A stretch of DNA of 35,254 nucleotides, taken from NCBI GenBank assembly GCA_964547415.1, contig CAZJNX010000016.1, positions 1 to 35,254 of the forward strand, read 5' to 3'. Shown here one piece after another: positions 8,321-17,200 of the stretch. The notes beneath the pieces are model-generated. The model ran no database searches, was not told where the DNA came from, and saw only the letters and a list, made by a program, of their open reading frames with translations. The translations under genes and the position numbers were made by a program. The first letter of the stretch is position 1. Each line of letters opens with the position of its first letter. The stretch comes from CAZJNX01 sp964547415 (GTDB lineage Bacteria > Pseudomonadota > Alphaproteobacteria > Rhizobiales > Amorphaceae).

Positions 8321-9627
8321 GCGCTCTCGCCCAAGGCTTCGGCCGTCTTCGGGCCCTGTCGGCCGCGCTCGCCGCGGGCGAGACGACGCCGGAAGCCCTC
8401 CTCGAGCAGGCGCTCGGCCGGATCGAGGCGGTCGACGGGACCGTGCGCGCCTTCCTGTCGGTGGGCGCGGACGGGGCGCGCGCCACGGCGGCCGAACGGG
8501 GACGGGAACTCGCCGCCGGGCGGTCCCGCGGGCCCCTCCACGGGATCCCCTTCGCGGTGAAGGACGTGATCGACGTCGCCGGCCTTCCCACGCGGGCGGG
8601 CAGCCGCGCCCGGGCGGACGCCGCGCCCGCCACCCTCGACGCCACGGTGGTGGCGCGGCTGAAGGCGGCCGGCGCGGTCCTCGTCGGCAAGGTCCACACC
8701 ACCGAGTTCGCCTACTTCACCGGGGTGCCGCCGACCCGCAACCCCCACGACCCGGGCCGCACGCCCGGCGGGTCCTCCGGCGGCTCCGCCGCGGCGGTGG
8801 CGAGCGGGGCCGTGCCCCTCGCCCTCGGCACGCAGACGGCGGGGTCCATCAACCGGCCCGCCTCCTTCTGCGGCGTGGGCGCCTTCAAGCCGTCCGGCCT
8901 GTCGGTGGTGGGCGCGGGCGTCACCCCCTTCGCGCCCAGCTTCGACACCGTCGGCCCCTTCGCCGAGACGGCCGCCGACGCCGCCTTCGCGCTTGCCGCC
9001 TTCGCGCCGGAGGGGCTTGCTCTCGACACACCGCGTGGACCGGCGGTCGCCGGGGCGGTCGTGCTGGAGGATCCCGTGATCGAGGAGCGGGCGGGGGCGG
9101 AGATGGCCGCCGCCCTCGCGGACGCCGCGCGGGAGATCGGCGAGAGCGGCCTGTCCGTGCGGCACGGGGCCTCGCCGGTGCCGTTCACCGACCTCCTCGC
9201 CGCCCACCGGACGGTCATGATGTTCGAGCTCGGCCGCGTCCACGGCGCCCTCCTCGAGCGGCGCGACCTCGTGGATCCGGACCTCGCAGCCGGCATCGAG
9301 GAGGGCCGCGCCATCGGGGAGGGGCGCTACCTCGACGCCCTTGGCGCGCTCGCCGCCATGCGGGCGGCGTTCTGGGCGGCGTTGCCGCTGCCGTCGGTGG
9401 TGGTGCTGCCGGCCGCTACCGGGCCGGCGCCGCAGGGGATGCCGACGGGCGACCCGGTCTTCGTCACCGTGATGACGGCGCTCGCGGGCCCGGTCGCGAC
9501 GGTGCGGGCCGGCTGCTGCCCGGCGACCGGAATGCCCCTCGGGGCGATGGTGGGCGCGCCCCCCGGGCGGGACGCGGACCTCGCCGCAGCCCTCCTCGCC
9601 GCCCGGGAGGGGCCGCTGTCGCGCTGA
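8317..9627 (+). CDS. Amidase-signature family amidohydrolase
   Basis: 436-residue cytoplasmic amidase of the amidase-signature family (Ser-cisSer-Lys triad). Visible residues are Lys82 in FAVKDVIDVAG, the glycine/serine motif GGSSGGS at 151-157 supplying the cis-Ser, and the likely nucleophile Ser177 in QTAGSINRPASFCG. Length fits stand-alone amidases (430-500). The ATG overlaps the hyuB stop (ATGA at 8317-8320), so it belongs to the hyu operon and probably hydrolyses the linear amide or carbamoyl product of HyuAB. It could also be an allophanate-hydrolase-like or malonamidase-like enzyme; the substrate is not set by the motifs. The reading frame is intact. Confidence 0.92.
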   Translation: MSALAQGFGRLRALSAALAAGETTPEALLEQALGRIEAVDGTVRAFLSVGADGARATAAERGRELAAGRSRGPLHGIPFAVKDVIDVAGLPTRAGSRARADAAPATLDATVVARLKAAGAVLVGKVHTTEFAYFTGVPPTRNPHDPGRTPGGSSGGSAAAVASGAVPLALGTQTAGSINRPASFCGVGAFKPSGLSVVGAGVTPFAPSFDTVGPFAETAADAAFALAAFAPEGLALDTPRGPAVAGAVVLEDPVIEERAGAEMAAALADAAREIGESGLSVRHGASPVPFTDLLAAHRTVMMFELGRVHGALLERRDLVDPDLAAGIEEGRAIGEGRYLDALGALAAMRAAFWAALPLPSVVVLPAATGPAPQGMPTGDPVFVTVMTALAGPVATVRAGCCPATGMPLGAMVGAPPGRDADLAAALLAAREGPLSR

Positions 9628-10182
9628 GGTCTGCCGCCGGCGTGCGCCGGGGATCCCCTCGCGGAGGGCGTTGCCGACGACCGCCACCCTCCCGGCGCCT
9701 GCCCACGATCCGCCCGCTGAGGCCTCCACCGCGCCGGTGGGTAGCCCTCGCCCGGACGGGACGACCGGTGGCGCCCGCATCGTGAGTGGCGATCCGCCCG
9801 GAGGACGGGTCGCCCGGGCATCGTGCCGCGGGGCCTGGCGCCCGGACCGGCGGACCGGTCCGCTCGTCGGCCCGGAAACGGTCTGCGGATCGGCGGCAGG
9901 GGCGGTTCGTTGCCGGCCGCGCGGCGCAACGTGCCATCGCCGTTTGCGCGGCCCCTGCTTGGTTCCGGGTGCCGGCGGCGGCCGTGATGCCGGACCGTCC
10001 GGTCGGCCTCGCAGAGGTCCGCGCCCGCGTTCCTCCCGTGCCCGATGCGCGGTCCCGGGAGGTAGTGGCGCACCGGCGGCAGTCCGGCCCCGCAAAAAAG
10101 GTGCCCCCGGCGGCGAAGACGCCGGCGACGTGACCAGCGCTCACACATGGCAGGCCGGACGGGGCGGCCGGGCGTCGGTCCG
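9628..10182. other. 555-nt region without a supported gene
   Basis: Several open frames cross this stretch on both strands, but all are arginine/proline/alanine-rich with no recognisable domain and no ribosome site that stands out. A perfect 14-nt palindrome GCGGACCGGTCCGC lies at 9850-9863. A small GC hairpin (arms 9637-9641 and 9646-9650) follows the amidase stop but lacks a T-run. The stretch lies between a plus-strand operon end and a minus-strand gene end, so it should hold two transcription ends; none is obvious. A decayed gene cannot be excluded. Confidence 0.5.
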
Positions 10183-10608
10183 TCACAGGGGGGCCTCGGC
10201 GAGGCCGGCGCGGGCGAGGAGGATCTCCGCGCTGTCGTTCCACACGTCCATGCGGACGATCAGCCCGTCGCGGACCACGAAGAGGTCGAGGTAGCGGTTG
10301 CCGTCGAAGGGGGTGCCGTCGGGCCATTCGCCGTGCAGGTGGCCCGTGTCGTATACGAAGACGTCGCCCGTCTCCGCGTCGAGGGCGGCGTCCGTCCGGA
10401 TGAAGCGCTTCTTGACCCACTTGTAGCGCCGGGCGTTGAAGGCGGCGCAGTCGGCCGGGGCGGCGAAGGCGCGGCCGCCGGTGAAGGTGATCGAAACGTC
10501 GGGCGCGACGAAGCCCGCGGCCCGTTCGGGGTCGGGCACCATCAGGGCCTCGAGGTACGCCTTCACCACGGCCTTCGCCGCCGCGAGCCGCTCCGTGCCG
10601 TCCGTCAT
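10183..10608 (-). CDS. NTF2/SnoaL-like family protein
   Basis: A 141-residue single-domain protein with the cone-shaped NTF2/SnoaL-like fold signature: an N-terminal helix (AAAKAVVKAYLEALMVPDPERAAG region), FVAPDVSITFTGG, and the C-terminal strands YLDLFVVRDGLIVRMDVWND. Family members act as ketosteroid-isomerase-like enzymes, polyketide cyclases or small-molecule-binding proteins; no catalytic Asp/His set can be assigned with confidence. The start at 10608 is preferred over an earlier frame start at 10638 because GGAGG lies 5 nt upstream of this ATG. It follows the flavoprotein gene on the same strand after an 82-nt gap, so the two may share a transcript and a pathway. No signal peptide is visible, so it is probably cytoplasmic. 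Confidence 0.8.
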   Translation of the reverse strand: MTDGTERLAAAKAVVKAYLEALMVPDPERAAGFVAPDVSITFTGGRAFAAPADCAAFNARRYKWVKKRFIRTDAALDAETGDVFVYDTGHLHGEWPDGTPFDGNRYLDLFVVRDGLIVRMDVWNDSAEILLARAGLAEAPL

Positions 10609-10690
10609 CCGCGCCTCCCTGTCCTGTCGCAGCGCCAAGCAAGCGCCGTGCGCGCCGCGGCGGCGGGTCCGCCCGCGGGCTCCCGCACGC

Positions 10691-12499
10691 TCACGCCGGG
10701 GTGAAGCCGTCGGGGCTCCAGAATTCGCTGCCGACCTGGTGCCAGCCGGTGAAGACGCCCGTCGGATCGTACGTCCGCTTGGCGTCGAGAAGGCGCGGGT
10801 AGTTGGGGCCCCAGGCCCGCTCGCGCCAGTCGGGGGCGAAGTAGCTCATCTCCGAGGAGTAGGAGCCCGCATCCGGGGCGAGCGCCTTCATGCGGGCGGC
10901 CGCCGCGTCGATGCCGGCCCGGTCGCGGCGGGCGGCGGCGTAGTCCGGCTCGTGGCCCGGCACGCCGGGGAAACGGCCGGTCTGGCCGCCCGCCACGATC
11001 GCGAGGGCGAAGGCGTCGACGGCGCTCGGGTGGAGGGCGCTGTTGCGCGCTTCCGCCCGGCGGGCCTCGCTCGCCCCGGACAGGCCCTTGTTGAGATGGA
11101 GCGTCACGCCCGAGGCGCGGGACGCGTCCACCAGCGCCGACACGAGCGCCTCCCGTCGCGCCGGCGCGAGGAGATCCCGCGGCAGCCAGACCGAATCGTA
11201 GCCAGCGATGAACAGGCTCACCTCGACCGCGTTGCCGGCCCACCAGAACTGCCCGGGCGGGGCGCCGGGACGGTCGTCCGTCACGATGGACTTCGGGAAG
11301 TGGCGCTGGCGGTAGTCGGAATCCCACCAGCCGGTCGCCGGCATGGAGACGACGCGCAGCGGGCTCGCCTCGGCGAGGGCATCGCCGTTGCCGGCGACGA
11401 AGGCGTCGAGCCGGGCGACGCCATCCCGCGCCTGCCGCTCCGTCAGGCCCTGGAAGACGAGGGAGAGCTTCACGACGAGATCGGGCTCGAAGGCGATCTG
11501 CTCGCCCCAGTGGGGGGACATGAGATCCTCGCACGTCTCCACCACGGCGGCGACGAGGCGGCGGAAGCTCTCCCGGTCCCGCGCCCGCAGGGTGCGGGTG
11601 AGGGCGCCGAAGCGCTCGGGCAGGGGGTCGGTCGCCACGGTCAGGCGGGTAGTGACGCCGAAGCCCGCGCCGCCCCCCTTGAGGGCGAAGAAGAGATCCG
11701 GGTCGCGCCAGTCGTTGACGGTCCGGACCGTCCCGTCGGCGGTGACGATCTCTGCCTCGAGGAGACGGCCCGCCGTGAGGCCGCCGTACTTGGAGAAGCT
11801 GCCGAACCCGCCCGTCTGCAGGTGGCCGCCGACGCCCACCGTCACGCAGCCGCCGCCCTGCAGGTAGCGCCCGTGGCGGCCGGTCACGAAGTCGTAGACC
11901 TGGAAGAAGCGGGCGCCCGAGCCGATGGTCACCGCCTGCGCCGGGGCGGTGCGGCCCTCCCCGCCGCGCGGCACGAAGGCGTCGTGCCAGGCGAGGCCGT
12001 CGAGATCGCGCGTCCAGATCATCAGGCTGTCGGCGGCGTTCGACTGGCCGAGGTAGCTGTGGGCCCCGCCCCGCACCACGAGGCGCAGGTGGTGGTGCCG
12101 CGCGAAGTCGACGAGGCGGGCGACGTCCGCCGCCGAGCGCGGCACGGCGCACCACGCGCTCGGCGCGCTCGTCCACCCGTCGAGCCAGCCGCTGCTCTGC
12201 GTCGCCCCTGGCTGGTCCTGGATGAAGAAGGGGTTGGCGAGGGCCTCCACCGCGGCGTCGCACGCCGGGCCCTCGCCCCCCGACAGGCAGGGCGACAGGG
12301 GGCTGGAGACCCGCTGGAGGCGGCCGCCGACGGCCTCCGCCAGCTGGGCCCAGGCGTCCGGCGTCGGCCAGCCCGGATCGCCCGGCCGCACCTTCGGCAC
12401 GAGCCCGCCCGCCGCCGGTCCGGCCGCGGCCGCCGCCCCAAGGGGACCGCAGGCGAGCGCCGCCCCGGCCACCGTGCCGATGAATTCCCGCCGGTTCAT
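10691..12499 (-). CDS. Tat-exported berberine-bridge-type FAD oxidoreductase
   Basis: 602-residue flavoprotein of the PCMH/BBE family. The N-terminus MNRREFIGTVAGAAL is a twin-arginine signal, so the protein is predicted to be exported folded to the periplasm. The FAD domain has AVPRSAADVARLVDFARHH, then His147 in RGGAHSYLG and Cys218 in GGGCVTVGVGGHLQTGG. These are the two positions that attach FAD bicovalently in berberine-bridge and related oxidases. The C-terminal BBE motif NYPRLLDAKRTYDPTGVF is present. Such enzymes oxidise sugars, alcohols or alkaloid-like substrates, usually passing electrons to oxygen. The start at 12499 is chosen because the Tat motif follows at once; the longer frame to 12631 lacks a signal. 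A good promoter lies 28-56 nt upstream. The substrate is unknown. Confidence 0.9.
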   Translation of the reverse strand: MNRREFIGTVAGAALACGPLGAAAAAGPAAGGLVPKVRPGDPGWPTPDAWAQLAEAVGGRLQRVSSPLSPCLSGGEGPACDAAVEALANPFFIQDQPGATQSSGWLDGWTSAPSAWCAVPRSAADVARLVDFARHHHLRLVVRGGAHSYLGQSNAADSLMIWTRDLDGLAWHDAFVPRGGEGRTAPAQAVTIGSGARFFQVYDFVTGRHGRYLQGGGCVTVGVGGHLQTGGFGSFSKYGGLTAGRLLEAEIVTADGTVRTVNDWRDPDLFFALKGGGAGFGVTTRLTVATDPLPERFGALTRTLRARDRESFRRLVAAVVETCEDLMSPHWGEQIAFEPDLVVKLSLVFQGLTERQARDGVARLDAFVAGNGDALAEASPLRVVSMPATGWWDSDYRQRHFPKSIVTDDRPGAPPGQFWWAGNAVEVSLFIAGYDSVWLPRDLLAPARREALVSALVDASRASGVTLHLNKGLSGASEARRAEARNSALHPSAVDAFALAIVAGGQTGRFPGVPGHEPDYAAARRDRAGIDAAAARMKALAPDAGSYSSEMSYFAPDWRERAWGPNYPRLLDAKRTYDPTGVFTGWHQVGSEFWSPDGFTPA

Positions 12500-12526
12500 G
12501 GTCGCTCCGTCTCCCGTCGTAGAGAA

Positions 12527-12555
12527 CATATAGAGGACATCGGCCGGCGTGTCCA
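12527..12555 (-). promoter_or_regulatory. Sigma70-type promoter for the flavoprotein gene
   Basis: Read on the minus strand, TGGACA (12555-12550) and TATATG (12532-12527) are separated by exactly 17 nt. They match the -35 consensus at five of six and the -10 at four of six positions. The -10 box ends 27 nt before the ATG at 12499, giving a short leader. This is inferred from consensus only. Confidence 0.5.
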
Positions 12556-12611
12556 CAGTCCCGCCAGACGATCGTCTGCCCCCGCAAGCCCGCTCGTCTC
12601 GAGCCGGCTGC

Positions 12612-12632
12612 TTAACCAAGAGTTCAACCAAG
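12612..12632. promoter_or_regulatory. CtrA-like box overlapping a 12-nt-spaced direct repeat
   Basis: TTAA-CCAAGAG-TTCA at 12612-12626 differs by one base from the alphaproteobacterial CtrA consensus TTAA-N7-TTAA. It overlaps two AACCAAG copies whose starts are 12 nt apart. It sits between divergent promoters in otherwise GC-dominated DNA. A chance match is possible. Confidence 0.3.
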
Positions 12633-12883
12633 TATTCGCGGGCAGTGGCGGCCCGTTCGCGCCGCCCGCGCCCCGCCGGGGAGGGGCGGCGCCGTCCGGC
12701 GGATGGCCGGCGGACGCGGGGCTCCCGCCCGCGCGCCCCGCTCGCCTCGGCGCGCGGCTGCCGTTAACGTCGCGCGCGATCGCCGGCGCGGCCGCGGCAA
12801 GGGCGCCCCCCGTCCGCGGGGGCGGGATCCGTCCGCCCGACGACCGCGGCCCTTCCACCTCGACGCACGGAACACGCTTCGAC

Positions 12884-14203
12884 ATGACGGACGGACGCAA
12901 GACGCAGATCGTGGTCGTCGGCGGCGGCGCGGGCGGCCTCGAACTCGTGCGGCGCCTCGCGGCGCGCTACGGCCGCAAGCGCCACGACATCATCCTCGTC
13001 GACCGCAACCTCACCCATATCTGGAAGCCGCTCCTCCACGAGGTGGCCGCGGGCTCCCTCGACGCCAACCTCGACGAGGTGGGCTACGGCGCCCACGGGG
13101 CGCGCTGGGGCTACCGCTTCTTCCGGGGGACGCGCGAATCCATCGACCGGGAGCGACGGCAGATCGTCACCGCCCCCCTCCACGACGAGGACGGGGAGGA
13201 GGTGATGGGCCGGCACCGCATTCGCTACGACTCCCTGGTGCTCGCCGTCGGCGCCGTCTCCAACGACTTCGGCACGCCCGGCGTCAAGGAACACTGCCTG
13301 TTCCTCGAAAGCCGCGCCCACGCGGACCGCTTCCGGGCGCGCCTCCTCAACGCCTGCCTCAGGACCTCCCAGGAGATCAAGACGGGCAAGAACCCGGAGT
13401 CGCTCGTGCGCGTCGCGATCGTGGGCGGCGGCGCCACGGGGGTGGAGCTCGCCGCCGCGCTCGTCGATGCGGCGGAGAACCTCAGGACCTACGGGCTCGA
13501 GGTGTTCGACGAGAGCCGCCTGAAGATCACCCTCCTCGAGGCCGGGCCGCGCATCCTGCCCGCGCTGCCGGAAAGATTGTCGAAGGCGGCCCACGCGGAG
13601 CTCGAGGACATGGGCGTGACCGTGCGCACCGGGGCGATGGTGACCTCGGCCGACCGGCAGGGCTTCGACCTTGCGGACGGCACGCGGGTGGAGGCGGGCC
13701 TGAAGGTGTGGGCGGCCGGCGTGAAGGGGCAGGAGACCATGAAGGGGCTCGGGGGGCTGTCCATGAACAAGGCGAACCAGTTCCTCGTCCGCGAGACCCT
13801 GCAGACCGTGGACGACGAGCGCGTCTTCGCGATCGGCGACTGCTGCTGCTTCCGGCCCGAGGGATCCGAGCGGCCCGTCCCCCCGCGCGCCCAGGCGGCC
13901 AACCAGATGGCCTCGACCGCGTTCCGCAACCTCGCCGCGCTGCAGGAGGGCCGGCCGCTCGAGCCGTTCGTCTACCGCGACAAGGGCTCCCTCGTCTCCC
14001 TCGCCCGCTTCCAGACGGTCGGGAGCCTGATGGGCAACCTCGTCGGCGGGCGCATGGCGGTGGAGGGGCGCGTGGCCCGCCTCGTCTACAACGCGCTCTA
14101 TCGCCTCCACATCGTGGCGATCCACGGTCGCCTGCGCGGCCTCACCATCATCGCGCTGCGGCCCGCCACCCGCGCCCTGCGCCCGCGGCTGAAGCTCCAC
14201 TGA
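12884..14203 (+). CDS. ndh: NAD(P)/FAD-dependent oxidoreductase, type II NADH dehydrogenase-like
   Basis: 439-residue two-dinucleotide-fold flavoprotein. The FAD-binding GGGAGG is at residues 13-18 in IVVVGGGAGGLELVRRL; a second GxGxxG for NAD(P)H is in VAIVGGGATGVELAAAL near residue 180. The FAD-contacting FAIGDCCCF motif lies near 315. Other NDH-2 marks are HIWKPLLHEVAAGSLD and PPRAQAANQMA, and the C-terminus carries an amphipathic segment suited to membrane-surface attachment. NDH-2 passes electrons from NADH to quinone without pumping protons. Length fits (about 400-450). The ATG at 12884 is chosen because the domain begins directly after it; the frame is open far upstream. The closest alternative is a sulfide:quinone-type or ferredoxin-reductase-type flavoprotein. 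It ends 18 nt from the convergent next gene. Confidence 0.85.
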   Translation: MTDGRKTQIVVVGGGAGGLELVRRLAARYGRKRHDIILVDRNLTHIWKPLLHEVAAGSLDANLDEVGYGAHGARWGYRFFRGTRESIDRERRQIVTAPLHDEDGEEVMGRHRIRYDSLVLAVGAVSNDFGTPGVKEHCLFLESRAHADRFRARLLNACLRTSQEIKTGKNPESLVRVAIVGGGATGVELAAALVDAAENLRTYGLEVFDESRLKITLLEAGPRILPALPERLSKAAHAELEDMGVTVRTGAMVTSADRQGFDLADGTRVEAGLKVWAAGVKGQETMKGLGGLSMNKANQFLVRETLQTVDDERVFAIGDCCCFRPEGSERPVPPRAQAANQMASTAFRNLAALQEGRPLEPFVYRDKGSLVSLARFQTVGSLMGNLVGGRMAVEGRVARLVYNALYRLHIVAIHGRLRGLTIIALRPATRALRPRLKLH

Positions 14204-14221
14204 CCCGGGGCGCGGCCAGCT

Positions 14222-17200
14222 TCACTCGGCGGCGGCGAGGGACGGGGCGGGCGCCTCGGCGCGAAACGCGGCGAGGGCGGAAAGGCGTTCGGGCTCGGTC
14301 CGCTCGATGCTCTCGGCGCGCACGGGGCCGAAGCCACGGATGCCGTCCGGATAGGACGCGAGGGCGAGGGCGGCCTCGAAGCGGTCCGCGTCGAGGCGTG
14401 CGGCGATCTCGTCCACCGCCGCCTCGTAGTCGGCGCGAACGCGGCGTTCCAGCCGCCGCTCGGCGGTCTTGCCGAAGAGGTCGAGGGGCGTGCCGCGCAG
14501 CCGCTTCATGCGGGCGAGGACGGGCAGGACGGAGAGGATCCAGGGCCCGAAGGCGCGCTTCCTCGGCCGGCCCGTCGCCGGGTCCGTGGGCGACAGGAGG
14601 GGCGGGGCGAGGTTGAGCTCGATCCGCCCGTGGCTCTCGAAGGCCTCGGCGAGCTGGGCGGCGAAGGCGCCGTCCGTGTAGAGGCGGGCGACCTCGTACT
14701 CGTCCTTGATCGCCATCAGCTTATAGAGGTTGCGGGCGACGGCCTCGGTGAGGGCCGTCGAGCCCGGGCGCACGCGCTCCTCCGCCGCCGCGACGGCCGC
14801 GACGCGCTCCTCGAAGCGCCTCGCATAGGCGGCGTCCTGGTAGGCGAGAAGATCCTCGCGCCGCCGCGCCACCAGCTCCTCGAGGCTCTGCGACGGGCGG
14901 CGCCAGGACAGCGTCGGGGCGGCCGCGCCCTCGGCCTCGGCCAGCACCGACGGGTCGACAGCCGACAGGCGGCCCCAGCGGAAGGCGGCGAGGTTCATGG
15001 AAACGGCCGCGCCGTTGAGGCGGATCGCCTCCTCGATCGCCTCGGCCGAGAGGGGCAGGGCCCCCTTCTGGAAGGCGTGGCCGAGGATCATCATGTTGGC
15101 GGCGATGGCGTCGCCGAACAGCCGCTCGGCAAGGCGCGTGGCGTCGAGGAAGGCGATGCGCCCCTCGGCCGTGCGCTCGGCAAGGGCCTTCACCACCTGC
15201 CGCGTCGGCAGGGCGAAGGAGACGTCGCGCGTGAAGTCGCCCGGCAGCTGCTCGTGGAGGTTGGCGACGACGACGCTCTTCGCCGGGTCGATCGCCGCGA
15301 GCACCTTCGCCATCCCGGCGACCGCGATGTCGCAGGCGAGGAGCGCCCCCGCCCCGCCCGCGCCGACGCGGATCGTCGCGATGTCCTCCGGGCGGTCGGC
15401 GAGCTTGATGTGGGAGATGACGGCGCCGCCCTTCTGGGCGAGGCCCGCCATGTCGATGATCCCGCAGCCCTTGCCCTCGATGTGGGCGGCCATGCCGAGG
15501 ATCGCGCCGACGGTGACGACGCCCGTGCCCCCGACGCCGGTGACGAGGACGCCGTAGGTGCCCTCGATCGCCGGCGCGTCCGGCGCGGGAAGCCCGGCAA
15601 GGCGCGGATCGTCCGGGCCGACGGCCCGGCTCGCCGCCTTCGGCCTCGCCCCCTTCACGGTCACGAAGGAGGGGCAGAAGCCCTTGAGGCACGAGAAATC
15701 CTTGTTGCAGCTCGACTGGTCGATCTGGCGCTTGCGGCCGAACTCGGTCTCCACGGGCTGGATCGCCACGCAGTTGGACTGGACGCCGCAGTCCCCGCAG
15801 CCCTCGCACACCCGCTCGTTGATGAGGATCCGCTGGTCCGGGTCGGGGAAGGTGCCGCGCTTCCGCCGCCGCCGCTTCTCGGCCGCGCACGTCTGGTCGT
15901 AGAGGAGGACGGTGAGGCCCGGCACGGCGGCGAGCTCGCGGCTCACCGCGTCGAGCGCGTCCCGGTGATGGACGGTGGCGTTCGCCGGGAAGGCGCCGAC
16001 CGGGTACTTGTCCGGCTCGTCCGTCACGACGGCGATGCGCTGCGCCCCTTCCGCGGCCACCTGGGCGGCGATGTCGTACACCGTCAGGCCGCCGTCGTTC
16101 GCCTGCCCGCCGGTCATGGCGACGGCGTCGTTGTAGAGGATCTTGTAGGTGACGTTGACGCCCGCCGCCTTCGCCGCCCGGATGGCGAGGTAGCCGGAGT
16201 GGTTGTAGGTGCCGTCGCCGATGTTCTGGAAGACGTGGGGGAGGGTCGAGAACGGCGCCTCGCCGATCCAGTTGGCGCCCTCGCCGCCCATCTGGGTGAA
16301 GCCCTCGGTGTTCCGGTCCATCCACTGGGCCATGAAGTGGCAGCCGATGCCCGCGTAGGCCACGTGCCCGTCCGGCACCTTGGTGGACGTGTTGTGGGGG
16401 CAGCCCGCGCAGAAGTAGGGGCGGCGGCCCGACACGTCCTCGGTCCGGGACAGGCGCTCCACCGCCGCCTCCGCCCCGGCGAGGCGGGCGGCGAGGGCCT
16501 CGTCGCCGGTGCCCTCCAGGATCCGCCGGCCGAGCGCGACGGCGATCCTGTTCGCCTCCAGGGCCCCGTTGGAGGGAAACAGCCAGTCGCCGTTCTCGTC
16601 CTTCTTGCCGACGATCGCGGGGGCGTTCGCCGTCCCGTAGAGGATTTCCTTCAGCTGGCCCTCCACGAGGCCCCGCTTTTCCTCCACCACGACGATCCGC
16701 GACAGGCCCTCGGCGAGGCGGCGCACGTCCTCCCCGACGAGGGGCCAGGTGCAGCCGATCTTCACGAGGCGCACGCCGAGGCGGGACAGGGCCACCTCGT
16801 CGAGGCCGAGGATGTCGAGGGCCTCGAGCGTGTCGAGCCAGCTCTTGCCCATGGACACGATGCCCATGCGCGGGGCGGGCCCGCCCGACACCACGATCCG
16901 GTTGAGACGGTTCGCCAGGATGAAGGCCTCGGCCGCCGGGATCTTGTGGCGGTGGAGGCGGGCCTCCTGCTCCAGCGCGTCGAAGCCGGGGCGGATTGAC
17001 AGCCCGCCCGGGGGCATCTCGAAATCCGGGCGGACGATCTCGACCCGGTCGAGGCGCCCGTCCACCGAGGCGGTCGATTCCACCGTGTCCTTGACGCACT
17101 TCACGCCCGCCCAGATGCCGGCGAAGCGCGACAGGGCGAAGCCGTAAAGGCCGTAGTCGAGGAGCTCCTGGACACCGGCCGGGTTGAGGACCGGCATCAT

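Larger units (their letters stand above)
12500..12883. other. Divergent intergenic region between flavoprotein and ndh-like gene
   Basis: This 384-nt spacer separates two divergently transcribed genes. It holds a minus-strand promoter candidate (12527-12555) and a short AT-richer patch at 12611-12635. That patch contains the direct repeat AACCAAG (12614-12620 and 12626-12632) and the CtrA-box-like TTAA-N7-TTCA at 12612-12626. The rest, to 12883, is extremely GC-rich, with no gene and no clear plus-strand promoter seen. Confidence 0.55.

Noticed and set aside
9786..10133. 115-codon frame in the gene-free spacer
   Set aside because: No ribosome site, no domain, and competing open frames on both strands give equally meaningless products.
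10436..12883. Apparent N-terminal extension of the ndh-like frame by over 800 codons
   Set aside because: The extension is antisense to the flavoprotein and NTF2-like genes. Homology begins only at the ATG at 12884.
12764..14200. 478-codon minus-strand frame opposite the ndh-like gene
   Set aside because: No recognisable domain, and the composition is typical of antisense translation at high GC; both dinucleotide motifs are on the plus strand.
14630..16999. 789-codon plus-strand frame inside the indolepyruvate oxidoreductase gene
   Set aside because: Low-complexity composition and no motif; the minus strand carries TPP, Fe-S and gamma-domain signatures throughout.
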